Assembly: GCF_005503535.1 (NCBI RefSeq)
Contig: NZ_SCNN01000003.1
Span: forward strand, 1-64,000
Direction: 5' to 3'
DNA from: Mesorhizobium comanense
GTDB taxonomy: Bacteria; Pseudomonadota; Alphaproteobacteria; Rhizobiales; Rhizobiaceae
Length of the DNA: 64,000 nt
In this document: piece after piece, positions 52,719-60,583 of the stretch
How positions within the stretch are numbered: position 1 is the first letter of the stretch
Layout of the letters: every line of letters begins with the position of its first letter
Position numbers and translations under genes: made by a program
Notes under the pieces: model-generated
What the model saw: only the letters and a program-made list of their open reading frames with translations
The model's database searches: none
Told to the model about the DNA's origin: nothing

Positions 52719-53188
52719 GCGGCGATCTCCGGAATCCCCCCGAGGGCGAGCGACGCGTTGTAGAATTTCTGCTCGCCGGTGACTTCCCGTCCAAGCCAGT
52801 CAGGCAGCATGTCGTCCGGAACGTCTTCCGGAGTCTCGAGTTCTGCCACCACAAGTCCCGCCAGCGCGCCGCCAAAGACGTCGACTTCGTAGAGATGGCC
52901 GCGATGCCTAACATGATGACGTGTCTTCTCGATGACACGGCCGATGGCGAAATCCAGCATCTCCACGGCCTCGGCCAGCGGGATCGGATATTCGAATTCG
53001 TCGCGTTCGCGCGCGCTGCTGCCGAATTTGAGCGTCAGCTTGGCGGAGGCGCCGTCGCTGATGCGGATGCGGACGGTTCGCCCAGGCGCGGCGGCGAGAT
53101 AGAACTGGAGCATGCGGATATCCGCCTCGACCAGATCCCGCCATGCGGTGCTGGAAACCAGGAACTTGCGCTCGACTTCCTTAGCCAT
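52715..53188 (-). CDS. CYTH-domain triphosphatase-like protein
   Basis: This 157-residue protein begins MAKEVERKFLVSSTAW with the EVERKF signature of the CYTH fold. Basic and acidic tunnel residues are seen in RTVRIRISDGASAKLTLKFG and YEVDVFGGALAGLVVAELET. CYTH enzymes cleave tripolyphosphate or related triphosphates. The CHAD gene overlaps downstream. It is divergent from the TetR gene. Confidence 0.9.
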   Translation of the reverse strand: MAKEVERKFLVSSTAWRDLVEADIRMLQFYLAAAPGRTVRIRISDGASAKLTLKFGSSARERDEFEYPIPLAEAVEMLDFAIGRVIEKTRHHVRHRGHLYEVDVFGGALAGLVVAELETPEDVPDDMLPDWLGREVTGEQKFYNASLALGGIPEIAA

Positions 53189-53247
53189 GGCCGCGCACTA
53201 AAGCGGTTGCCGCACGCGAAGGCAAGATGACCTCGAACACAAGTTGA

Positions 53248-53271
53248 CTTTAATCAATCGATTGATTAAAG
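53248..53271. promoter_or_regulatory. Perfect 24-bp palindrome, probable TetR operator
   Basis: CTTTAATCAATC (53248-53259) is followed at once by its exact complement, GATTGATTAAAG (53260-53271). It ends 7 bases before the tetR ATG, and a TTGACT box at 53244-53249 overlaps its left end. It lies in the gap between divergent CYTH and tetR genes. Confidence 0.78.
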
Positions 53272-53278
53272 CCTTGAT

Positions 53279-54007
53279 ATGATCAAGCCGCCTGATGCCA
53301 GAGCCCCTCGCCGCGAGCAGTCGCCAGCCGATCTGACACGCGCCGCGCTGGTGCGGGCGGCGCTGAAACTGTTCGGGCGGCAGGGTTTCGACGGCACCTC
53401 AACCCGCGAGATCGCGGCCGAGGCGCAGGCCAATATAGGCTCGATCGCCTATCATTTCGGCGGCAAGGAAGGTCTGCGCGCGGCCGCGGCCGACTACATC
53501 GTCGAAACGATCCAGACGGTTGCCGGAGAAGCCTTGGGCGCCGGCCAGGCGCTGGGCAATGGACCGGCCGCGCCAGGTGACGGCGATCCTGAGATCGCCC
53601 GCGCGCAGCTCTTCGCCGCGCTGGAGCGGATGGTCGGCTTCATCGTGGCGCAGCCGCAGGCCGGCGAGATCGTGCAGTTCGTGCTGCGCGAGCTGTCGCA
53701 TCCCACCGCCGCGCTCGACCGCATCTATGACGGCGTCTTCGAGCCGACGCACCGCCGGCTGTGCCGGATCTGGGAGCAGGCGACCGGCGAGCCGGCCGAG
53801 AGCGAACGGACCCGGCTCACGATGTTCACGCTGATCGGCCAGGTCATCTATTTCCGCATCGGCCGCGAGGCGGTGATGCGCCGCATGGGCTGGCACGACA
53901 TCGGCCCCGCCGAGGCCGCCAAGGTGGTGGCGGTAACGACCGACAATCTCAGCGCCATACTGGCCGCCCGAATGGGATCAAAACCCAAAATGGGATCAGA
54001 ACAATGA
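53279..54007 (+). CDS. TetR-family regulator (CecR/DUF1956 type)
   Basis: This 242-residue repressor has an N-terminal helix-turn-helix (about 22-66, ALKLFGRQGFDGTSTREIAA and NIGSIAYHFGGKEGLRAAAA) and a C-terminal DUF1956 ligand domain (LFAALERMVGFIVAQPQAGE). The E. coli relative CecR controls a HlyD-ABC exporter (ybhGFSR), matching the genes downstream here. It overlaps the HlyD gene by 4 nt and sits behind the 24-bp palindrome. Confidence 0.88.
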   Translation: MIKPPDARAPRREQSPADLTRAALVRAALKLFGRQGFDGTSTREIAAEAQANIGSIAYHFGGKEGLRAAAADYIVETIQTVAGEALGAGQALGNGPAAPGDGDPEIARAQLFAALERMVGFIVAQPQAGEIVQFVLRELSHPTAALDRIYDGVFEPTHRRLCRIWEQATGEPAESERTRLTMFTLIGQVIYFRIGREAVMRRMGWHDIGPAEAAKVVAVTTDNLSAILAARMGSKPKMGSEQ

Positions 54008-54954
54008 GTTTCCTCTGCGCCTTGCCGCTTGCCGCCCAGCTTTTCGGCGCCTGTGCCCCAACGGCTCCGCTCGCCGTCGGCTATGTCGAAGGCGACTATG
54101 TGCTCTTGGCGCCGATCGAAGTGGCGCAGGTCGACACGGTCACGGTCAGGCGCGGCGACCGCGTCACCCCGGGCACGACCATAGTGACGCTGGAGAGCGC
54201 CGATGCCAGGATCGCCGTGGCGCAGGCGCAGGCGAGCCTCGCCCAGGCGCAGGCGCAACTCGCCGACCTTCAGGTCGGCAAGCGGCCCGAGGAAATCGCC
54301 GCTCTGAAGGCGCAGGTCGACATGGCCAAGGCGCAGGCCGACGACGCCAAGCGCAAATACGACCGCGCCGCCGACCTGTTCAAGCGCGGCACCGGCACCC
54401 AGGCCGACTACGACACCGCGTCGGCAACACTGGAGACGGCGAATGCCCAGGTCGGACAGGCCGAGGCCAATCTCGCCGTTGGCGGCCTGCCGGCGCGCCC
54501 CGAGACGATCAAGGCGGCCGACAACCAGGTCAAGCAGGCGCAAGCCGCGCTGGAGCAGGCTGAGTGGCGGCTGTCCAAGCGCACGCTGGCGGCGCCGTCG
54601 CCCGGCCGCGTCAACGACGTCATCCGCAATCCCGGCGACACCGCCGGCCCGACCGCGCCGGTCATTTCCATGCTGCCCGACGGCGCGGTCAAGCTCAGCG
54701 TCTATATACCGGAGGCGTCCTTCTCCTCGGTCAAGGTCGGCAGCCTGCTCAGCGTCCGCTGCGACGGCTGCGGCGAGGGCGTGAAGGCACGCGTCAGCTA
54801 TGTCTCGCCCGATCCCGAATTCACCCCGCCGGTCATCTACTCGCTGGAGAACCGCCAGAAGCTGGTCTATCTCGTCGAGGCGCGGCCGGAGGGCGATGCC
54901 GGCCTGCTCCAGCCCGGCCAGATCGTCGACGTCGATCTCGCGGCGTCGAAATGA
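54004..54954 (+). CDS. HlyD-family periplasmic adaptor
   Basis: This 316-residue membrane-fusion protein has a short N-terminal hydrophobic segment with a possible lipobox (LFGAC). A lipoyl half follows, then a coiled-coil hairpin rich in Ala/Gln (about 70-190), then the barrel domain. VTVRRGDRVTPGTTIVTLES and LAAPSPGRVNDVIRNPGDTA are characteristic. It links the inner-membrane ABC-2 exporter to the outer membrane. It resembles YbhG. The start overlaps tetR and the stop overlaps the ATPase start. Confidence 0.86.
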   Translation: MSFLCALPLAAQLFGACAPTAPLAVGYVEGDYVLLAPIEVAQVDTVTVRRGDRVTPGTTIVTLESADARIAVAQAQASLAQAQAQLADLQVGKRPEEIAALKAQVDMAKAQADDAKRKYDRAADLFKRGTGTQADYDTASATLETANAQVGQAEANLAVGGLPARPETIKAADNQVKQAQAALEQAEWRLSKRTLAAPSPGRVNDVIRNPGDTAGPTAPVISMLPDGAVKLSVYIPEASFSSVKVGSLLSVRCDGCGEGVKARVSYVSPDPEFTPPVIYSLENRQKLVYLVEARPEGDAGLLQPGQIVDVDLAASK

Positions 54955-55871
54955 ACGCCATCGACGTCCATGGCCTGGTCAAGCGCTTCGGCGACAAGAC
55001 CGTCGTCGACCATGTGACGATGTCGGTCGCCGAAGGCGAGATCGTCGGCTTCCTCGGCCCCAACGGCTCGGGCAAGACCACCACCATCCGCATCATGTGC
55101 GGCCTGCTGACGCCGGATGAGGGCGAAGGCACGGTGCTCGGCTTCGACATCCGCAAGGACAGTCTGCGGATCAAGCGCGAAGTCGGCTACATGACGCAGA
55201 AATTCTCGTTCTACGAGGATCTGACCATCGGCGAGAACCTTCAGTTCGTCGCGCGCCTCTACCGCCTCAAGCCGGTCGAGGAATATGTCGCGCGCACCCT
55301 GGAGGAGCTTGGGCTCACCTCGCGCCGAGACCAGCTGGCCGGCACGTTGTCGGGCGGCTGGAAGCAGCGGCTGGCGCTCGCCGCCTGCATCATGCACAAG
55401 CCGAAGCTGCTGCTGCTCGACGAGCCGACCGCCGGCGTCGACCCGAAGGCGCGGCGCGAATTCTGGGACGAGATCCACCGGCTGGCCAGCGGCGGGCTGA
55501 CCGTGCTGGTCTCCACACACTACATGGACGAGGCCGAGCGCTGCCACCGCATCAGCTACATCTCCTACGGCAAGATGCTGGCCACCGGCACCGTGGCCGA
55601 GGTGGTGAAAAATGCCGGGCTGACGACGTTCGTGGTGCAGGGCCCGAGACTGGCCAAGGTGGCGGAAGAACTGGAGGGTCGCGCCGGCGTCGATCAGGTG
55701 GCGCCGTTCGGCGCCACGCTGCATGTCGTCGGTTCCGACAGGAAGAAACTCGAAGCCGCGCTCGCCGATGTCGAGAAGACGCATGAGGGCGTGACGGTGA
55801 CGCCGGGCGAAACCAGCCTCGAGGACGTCTTCATCCAGTTCATGTCCGGCTCGAAGGACAACATGGCATGA
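54951..55871 (+). CDS. ABC-2 exporter, ATP-binding protein
   Basis: This 306-residue ABC ATPase has Walker A GPNGSGKTTTI (about 37-46), signature LSGGWKQRLALA and Walker [20 protein letters not shown]. It has one ATPase domain, unlike the double-domain YbhF of E. coli. The ATG at 54951 overlaps the HlyD stop by 4 nt (ATGA). It is followed by the permease with a 4-nt overlap. Confidence 0.92.
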   Translation: MNAIDVHGLVKRFGDKTVVDHVTMSVAEGEIVGFLGPNGSGKTTTIRIMCGLLTPDEGEGTVLGFDIRKDSLRIKREVGYMTQKFSFYEDLTIGENLQFVARLYRLKPVEEYVARTLEELGLTSRRDQLAGTLSGGWKQRLALAACIMHKPKLLLLDEPTAGVDPKARREFWDEIHRLASGGLTVLVSTHYMDEAERCHRISYISYGKMLATGTVAEVVKNAGLTTFVVQGPRLAKVAEELEGRAGVDQVAPFGATLHVVGSDRKKLEAALADVEKTHEGVTVTPGETSLEDVFIQFMSGSKDNMA

Positions 55872-57004
55872 ACAGCGTCTTTTCCTTCGCCAGGCTCGGC
55901 GCGCTTCTCATCAAGGAGTTCATCCAGATGCGGCGCGACCGCATCACCTTCGCCATGATGCTGGGTGTGCCGCTGCTGCAGCTGGTTCTGTTCGGCTTTG
56001 CCATCAACAACGATCCCAAGGGCCTGCCGACCGCGCTGGTGGCGATGAGCAACGACCAGTACACGCGCGCCATGGTTTCGGCGCTGCAGGTGACCGGCTA
56101 CTATCGTTTCGATTATGTGGCGGCGAGCGCCGAGGAGGCGGAATTCCTGATGGCGCGGGGCGATGTCTCCTTCGTCGTCACCATCCCGGCCGACTTCGCC
56201 AAACGTGTCGAGCGCGGCGACAATCCGCAGATCCTGATCGAGGCCGACGCGACCGATCCCTCGGCGGCGAGCGGCGCCATTTCGACGCTGAGCACGGTGG
56301 CCAGCCAGGCGCTGTTGCGCGCCCAGGGCATGCAGGCGGCGGCCGCCGAGAATGCCAGGCAACAGCTGCAGGTGGTCGTGCACCAGCGCTACAATCCCGA
56401 AGGCATTTCGCAATACAACATCGTGCCGGGCCTGCTCGGCGTCATCCTGCAGATGACCATGGTGATGATGACGGCCATGGCGCTGACCCGCGAGACCGAG
56501 CGCGGCACGATGGAAAACCTGCTCGCCATGCCGTCCAGCCCCGCCGAGATCATGCTGGGCAAGGTGCTGCCTTTCCTGGTGGTCGGCGCCGTGCAGGTCG
56601 CCGTGGTGCTGGTGGCGGCGAAACTGCTGTTCGACATCCCGTTTGTCGGCAGCCTGACGCTGCTCTTGTCGTCGGTGCTTGTCTTCGTGCTGTCGCTGGT
56701 GCTGCTCGGCTACACCATCTCGACCATGGCCCGCTCGCAGATGCAGGCGATGCAGCTGACCTTCTTCTTCTTTCTGCCGTCGCTGCTCCTGTCGGGCTTC
56801 ATGTTCCCCTATCGCGGCATGCCGGGCTGGGCGCAGGTGCTGGGCGAAATCTTTCCGCTGACGCATTTCCTGCGCATCACCCGCTCGGTCATGCTCAAGG
56901 GCGCGGACTTCCATGCCGTCGCCACCGAGATCGGCTGGCTGGTCGTGTTCGTGCTGGTGTTCGCGGGCACTGCTCTCTTGCGGTTCAGGCGCACACTCGA
57001 CTGA
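55868..57004 (+). CDS. ABC-2 exporter, permease (YbhS/YhhJ-like)
   Basis: This 378-residue permease begins with the helix ITFAMMLGVPLLQLVLFGFA, a periplasmic loop of about 140 residues (YYRFDYVAASAEEAEFLMAR), and about five C-terminal helices (VPGLLGVILQMTMVMMTAMA, LVLLGYTISTMARSQMQAMQ). It should form the transport pore with the upstream ATPase and HlyD adaptor. The cargo is probably a drug or metabolite. One permease gene is present, so it probably acts as a homodimer. Confidence 0.88.
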   Translation: MNSVFSFARLGALLIKEFIQMRRDRITFAMMLGVPLLQLVLFGFAINNDPKGLPTALVAMSNDQYTRAMVSALQVTGYYRFDYVAASAEEAEFLMARGDVSFVVTIPADFAKRVERGDNPQILIEADATDPSAASGAISTLSTVASQALLRAQGMQAAAAENARQQLQVVVHQRYNPEGISQYNIVPGLLGVILQMTMVMMTAMALTRETERGTMENLLAMPSSPAEIMLGKVLPFLVVGAVQVAVVLVAAKLLFDIPFVGSLTLLLSSVLVFVLSLVLLGYTISTMARSQMQAMQLTFFFFLPSLLLSGFMFPYRGMPGWAQVLGEIFPLTHFLRITRSVMLKGADFHAVATEIGWLVVFVLVFAGTALLRFRRTLD

Positions 57005-57006
57005 TC

Positions 57007-57025
57007 CGGGCCTGGGCAAGGCCCG
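57007..57025. terminator. Hairpin between exporter operon and peptide genes
   Basis: CGGGCCT and AGGCCCG form a 7-bp perfect stem with a GGGCA loop, directly after the permease stop. No T run follows on either strand. It could still limit read-through from the exporter on one side and the peptide genes on the other. Confidence 0.4.
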
Positions 57026-57072
57026 CTGAAATGTCATCCTGGCTATCCGCCGGGGCTGTTAGCAGGCAGCTT

Positions 57073-57168
57073 CTACGGGCAGGGATGGGAGATCGTGCAC
57101 GTCACCGCGGCGACATCGGAGAGCCTTTCGCGCTTGACCAGCCGCGGTCTCACATAAGTCTTCTTCAT
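57073..57168 (-). CDS. Putative RiPP precursor peptide, copy A
   Basis: This 31-residue peptide gene begins MKKTYVRPRLVKRERLSDVA and ends with A-V-T-C-T-I-S-H-P-C-P. GGAGG lies 6 bases before the ATG at 57168. Residues 5-10 (YVRPRL) match the YxxPxL start of lasso-type RiPP leaders recognised by an RRE protein. The usual Gly (position 14) is Glu and the usual Thr (position 20) is Ala. The last ten residues would be the core, with Cys24 and Cys30. It is 20/31 identical to copy B. No processing enzymes are within the window. Confidence 0.6.
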   Translation of the reverse strand: MKKTYVRPRLVKRERLSDVAAVTCTISHPCP

Positions 57169-57296
57169 ACTTGCCTCCAGCTCCGGGGACGCCCATCCCT
57201 CATGGCGACGCACTGATCATACAGGAATCCACGGCAATCCGCATCAGGCCGCATCAAGCGTGCCGGAATCAAGAAAACCGTGGAGCGGCCAACCGA

Positions 57297-57392
57297 TCAG
57301 GGACAGGGATTGGAGGGGGTGCACAGGATCGCGGTTACCCTGGAAAGCTTTTGGCGCCTGACCAGCAGCGGTCTCTCGTAGGTCTTCTTCAT
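57297..57392 (-). CDS. Putative RiPP precursor peptide, copy B
   Basis: This 31-residue peptide gene begins MKKTYERPLLVRRQKLSRVT and ends with A-I-L-C-T-P-S-N-P-C-P. AGGAGA lies about 5 bases before the ATG at 57392. YERPLL at residues 5-10, Leu16 and Thr20 fit the lasso leader pattern YxxPxLx3Gx5T, with Gln14 in place of Gly. The putative core (22-31) has Cys24 and Cys30 and the conserved stretch C-T-x-S-x-P-C-P, but no Asp/Glu that could close a classical lasso ring. Copy A lies 128 bases downstream on the same strand. Confidence 0.65.
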   Translation of the reverse strand: MKKTYERPLLVRRQKLSRVTAILCTPSNPCP

Positions 57393-57511
57393 GCTGTCTC
57401 CTGTTCAGGCAAGATGATTCCATGCCTGCTATCAGCATATGATTGCCTGCAAGGGCCCGCATATCCCGCGCGGGGGATGATCCGGCGTCACGCGGGCAAA
57501 GACACGCGGCC

Positions 57512-58486
57512 CTACGCCGCCATGATCTCAGCATAGGTGCCGAAGTCGACATTGCCGCCGGAGAGCACAACGGCGACGCATTTGCCGGCCAGGTCTATCT
57601 CGCCCGTCGACAGCGCCGCCAGCGCCACGCAGCCGCCGGGCTCGACCACCAGCTTCAGATGGGCCATGGCGTCGCGCATCGCCTGCCGGACGGCATCCTC
57701 GGAGACGGCGACGGCGCCGGCGAGATTGCGGCGGTTGATCTCGAAGGTGATTTCTCCGGGCTCGGCGGTCAGGATGGCATCGCAGATCGAATTGTGGCCC
57801 GGTTCGTTCGAAACCCGGGCGCCGGCGGCGAGCGACCGGCGGGTGTCGTCGAAATGCTCGGGCTCCACGGCCCACACCGCTGTCCCGGGCGATGCATCCT
57901 TGACCGCCACGGAGATGCCGCTGGTCAGGCCACCGCCACCGCAGGGTATGACGACCGCATCCAGCGACACGCCCAGCGTTTTCGCCTGTCTCACCAGTTC
58001 CAGCCCGATCGTGCCCTGGCCGGCAATGATGGCGGGGTCGTCGAAAGGCGGCACCAGCGCCATACCCCTGTCCAGGTAGGGGCGAACGATGGCCATGCGG
58101 TCGTCGCGAAACCGGTCGAACGGCACCACCTCCGCGCCCATCTTGCGGACATTGGCGATCTTCATGGCCGGCGCGTCCGCCGGCATGGCGATGACCGCCT
58201 TGACGCCGAACATCGCGGCGGAAGCGGCGACACCTTGCGCATGATTGCCCGAGGAGAAAGCCACGACGCCGCGGCCGCGCTCCTCGGCGCTCAGCAGCGA
58301 CAGCTTGTTGTGGGCGCCGCGGAACTTGAAAGAGCCGGTGCGCTGCAGCGTCTCGGGCTTGAACAGGATGCGGCCGCCGAAGCGGCTGTTGAGCTCGGCG
58401 GATTCGATCAGCGGGGTTTCGATCGTCAGTCCGGAAAGCCGGGCCGCTGCGGCGTGGACGTCGGCGATGCCGGGAAGGGTGGTCAT
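57512..58486 (-). CDS. Threonine/serine dehydratase-like PLP enzyme
   Basis: This 324-residue fold-type II PLP protein has the cofactor Lys in TGSFKFRGAHNKLSLL. AFSSGNHAQGVAASAAMFGV and IPCGGGGLTSGISVAVK (the Gly-rich phosphate loop) complete the family pattern. It should deaminate threonine or serine, or could be a serine racemase-type member. The ATG at 58486 (MTTLPGIADVHAAAARL) was chosen, and the frame extends much further upstream through repeat DNA without support. The peptide genes lie 119 bases downstream on the same strand. Confidence 0.88.
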   Translation of the reverse strand: MTTLPGIADVHAAAARLSGLTIETPLIESAELNSRFGGRILFKPETLQRTGSFKFRGAHNKLSLLSAEERGRGVVAFSSGNHAQGVAASAAMFGVKAVIAMPADAPAMKIANVRKMGAEVVPFDRFRDDRMAIVRPYLDRGMALVPPFDDPAIIAGQGTIGLELVRQAKTLGVSLDAVVIPCGGGGLTSGISVAVKDASPGTAVWAVEPEHFDDTRRSLAAGARVSNEPGHNSICDAILTAEPGEITFEINRRNLAGAVAVSEDAVRQAMRDAMAHLKLVVEPGGCVALAALSTGEIDLAGKCVAVVLSGGNVDFGTYAEIMAA

Positions 58487-58669
58487 GGCGGATCCTGTGC
58501 AGATTGGCTGCGCCATGGTGCACGCAAAGGGCCGCGCGATGCCAACGAAAAGATGTGACCGATACAAGGTTGGCGATTGTGAGTGAGAGCCAAGTGTCGC
58601 TGGAGCAGCCGGTCCTTGGCGATAGCGTGCATGGCGGCTTGGCGTATGTACCGTCTTACGCCGCGCAGG

Positions 58670-58860
58670 TCGACCCCCACTCCGTCTCGGCTTCGCCGGG
58701 ACACCTCTCCCCCGATCGACGGGGGAGAGGAAGGCGCCAGGCCTTTTACCGTCTACGCTCTTCCAGAAAAGCTCCCCACCTTTCCCTCCGGAGGGGGGAA
58801 AGGTGGCGCTGCGAAGCAGCGACGGATTGGGGGAACCACCTGGCAATCAAGCCTCCGGCG
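58670..58860. repeat. Intergenic palindromic repeat, family A (long composite copy)
   Basis: The first unit is CGACCCCCACTCCGTCTCGG to CCCCGATCGACGGGGGAGAG. The second is TTTCCCTCCGGAGGGGGGAA to GCGACGGATTGGGGGAACCA, then CCTGGCAATCAAGCCTCCGG. It matches the 34.0-kb copy along its length. It fills much of the 450-base gap 58487-58936, in which no gene was seen. Confidence 0.8.
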
Positions 58861-58936
58861 GACCAGTCACGCTCATCACGCAAGATGGGTGCATAGCCGG
58901 CAGGCCAGGGAGCTGTCCAGCCAACCCGCAGCCGAC

Positions 58937-59260
58937 CTAGCCAAGCAACGTTCGCTGCCGCTTCGTCCCGCCAAGCTTGCGCCAGTTGTTGAAGCGGTGG
59001 GTGGCGGCGGCGAAGGAGATTTTCATCTGCTGGGCGACCGAATAGCGCGACTTCCCCTCGTCGAACATGCGGTAGCAGCACTCCACGCCTTCCTCGGTCA
59101 GCTTGCCGTCCGGCGCCTTGTTGTGCGGATTGGCCGGGTCGAATTTCTCGATCTGCTGCTCGACCAGGCCTTTCAGGCGCTGCAGATCCGCCTCGATGCT
59201 GGCGATGAGATCGAGGACTGGTTTCGCATCATAGGCATGGGCTGGCTTCTTCGCCGTCAT
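58937..59260 (-). CDS. Small helical HTH-like hypothetical protein
   Basis: This 107-residue protein begins MTAKKPAHAYDAKPVLDLIA. A helical middle follows (IEADLQRLKGLVEQQIEKFD), and the C-terminal part resembles a helix-turn-helix (GKSRYSVAQQMKISFAAATH, RFNNWRKLGG). The ATG at 59260 was preferred, and 59275 is possible. Function unknown. It is divergent from mbfA across a gap that carries the Irr palindrome. Confidence 0.6.
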   Translation of the reverse strand: MTAKKPAHAYDAKPVLDLIASIEADLQRLKGLVEQQIEKFDPANPHNKAPDGKLTEEGVECCYRMFDEGKSRYSVAQQMKISFAAATHRFNNWRKLGGTKRQRTLLG

Positions 59261-59392
59261 CTGCTCGTTCCTCATTCTGGCTGGCCCAGATATATAGGTG
59301 AACATTTGCTGATAATGAAGGGTGGTGCCGGTCCGGGGTTTCAACAATTGTTGACCCGCAGCGCCTGCGCGATTGACCCGCGAGAGCTCAAG

Positions 59393-59421
59393 CCCTAGTT
59401 TAGAACTATTCTAAACTAGGG
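59393..59421. promoter_or_regulatory. Perfect Irr/ICE-type palindrome upstream of mbfA
   Basis: CCCTAGTTTAGAA (59393-59405), CTA, TTCTAAACTAGGG (59409-59421) form 13-bp perfect arms. The core TTTAGAACTATTCTAAA is the iron control element described in Rhizobiales, to which the haem-responsive regulator Irr binds. It ends 10 bases before the mbfA ATG, fitting repression under low iron. Confidence 0.88.
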
Positions 59422-59431
59422 TGCTTTCCTC

Positions 59432-60415
59432 ATGCTTTCCCGTGTCTTCGGCTTTGGCCGTCGCCCCTTCGATTCGCTCTCCGAACAGGAGATCCTGGCG
59501 CTCGCGATTTCCTCGGAGGAGGATGACGGGCGCATCTACCGCGCCTATGCCGACGGGTTGGCGGAAGATTTTCCGCAATCGGCAAAGGTGTTCGAAGCGA
59601 TGGCCGAAGAGGAAGACGGCCACCGCGACGCGCTGATCGAACTGTTCCGCAAGCGCTTCGGCGAGCGCATCCCCCTGATCCGCCGCGAACATGTGAAGGG
59701 CTATTACGAGCGCAAGCCCGACTGGCTGGTGCGGCCGCTGGGCATCGAGGCGGTACGCCGCCAGGCCGAGGCGATGGAACGGCAGGCCTATCTCTTCTAT
59801 GTCGAGGCGGCCAAGCGCACCACCGATGCCTCGACCCGCAAGCTGCTCGACGATCTGGCCGCGGCCGAGCAGGGCCATCAGAGCTCGGCCCACGAACTCG
59901 AACAGAAGCACGTGACGGGCGAGGTGAAGGACGAAGAGGCTACCGCCGAGCAGCGCCAGTTCATCCTCACCTATGTGCAGCCTGGGCTGGCGGGCCTCAT
60001 GGACGGCTCGGTGTCGACGCTGGCGCCGATCTTCGCCGCCGCCTTCGCCACGCACGACACCTGGCAGACCTTGCTGGTCGGCCTCGCCGCCTCGATCGGC
60101 GCCGGCATCTCGATGGGTTTCACCGAGGTCGCGTCGGATGACGGCAAACTGTCGGGGCGCGGCTCGCCGATCAAGCGCGGCCTCACCGTCGGCATCATGA
60201 CGACGCTGGGCGGCCTCGGCCATGCCCTGCCCTATCTCATCCCGCATTTCTGGACGGCGACCGCCGTTGCCGCCGTGGTCGTGTTCTTCGAACTGTGGGC
60301 CATCGCCTTCGTCCAGAACCGCTACATGCAGACGCCCTTCCTGCGCGCGGCCTTCCAGGTCGTGCTGGGCGGCGCGCTGGTCTTCGCGGCGGGCGTGCTG
60401 ATCGGCAATGCTTGA
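59432..60415 (+). CDS. mbfA: MbfA: rubrerythrin/ferritin-like plus VIT1-type iron exporter
   Basis: This 327-residue protein fuses a ferritin-like diiron domain (about 10-165; ExxH pairs in EEDGHRD and AAAEQGHQSS) to a VIT1-type membrane domain (LAGLMDGSVSTLAPIFAAAF, ASIGAGISMGFTEVASDDGK). MbfA exports iron and protects against peroxide stress in Bradyrhizobium and Agrobacterium, under Irr control. The ICE palindrome just upstream fits that regulation. The length matches the family. Confidence 0.93.
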   Translation: MLSRVFGFGRRPFDSLSEQEILALAISSEEDDGRIYRAYADGLAEDFPQSAKVFEAMAEEEDGHRDALIELFRKRFGERIPLIRREHVKGYYERKPDWLVRPLGIEAVRRQAEAMERQAYLFYVEAAKRTTDASTRKLLDDLAAAEQGHQSSAHELEQKHVTGEVKDEEATAEQRQFILTYVQPGLAGLMDGSVSTLAPIFAAAFATHDTWQTLLVGLAASIGAGISMGFTEVASDDGKLSGRGSPIKRGLTVGIMTTLGGLGHALPYLIPHFWTATAVAAVVVFFELWAIAFVQNRYMQTPFLRAAFQVVLGGALVFAAGVLIGNA

Positions 60416-60428
60416 GAGCGGCTCTTTT

Positions 60429-60573
60429 CCTTCTCCCCCTGTGGGAGAAGGTGGATCGGCGCGCAGCGCCGAGACGGACGAGGGGTGTTCCAGCGCACTG
60501 AGACGCCCGTGTTTCCTGGAGCACCCCTCATCCGTCGCCTTCGGCGACACCTTCTCCCACAGGGGGGAGAAGG
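60429..60573. repeat. Intergenic palindromic repeat, family B (inverted pair)
   Basis: The left unit is CTTCTCCCCCTGTGGGAGAA plus GGTGGATCGGCGCGCAGCGC and CGAGACGGACGAGGGGTG. The right unit starts CACCCCTCATCCGTCGCCTT and ends CTTCTCCCACAGGGGGGAGA. It lies between the convergent mbfA and ABM-domain genes. Confidence 0.75.
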
Positions 60574-60583
60574 AAGAACCGCG

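Noticed and set aside
57073..57392. Canonical lasso peptide
   Set aside because: The leader fits, but the ten-residue core has no Asp or Glu at ring position 7-9 and is too short, so a classical lasso product is unlikely.
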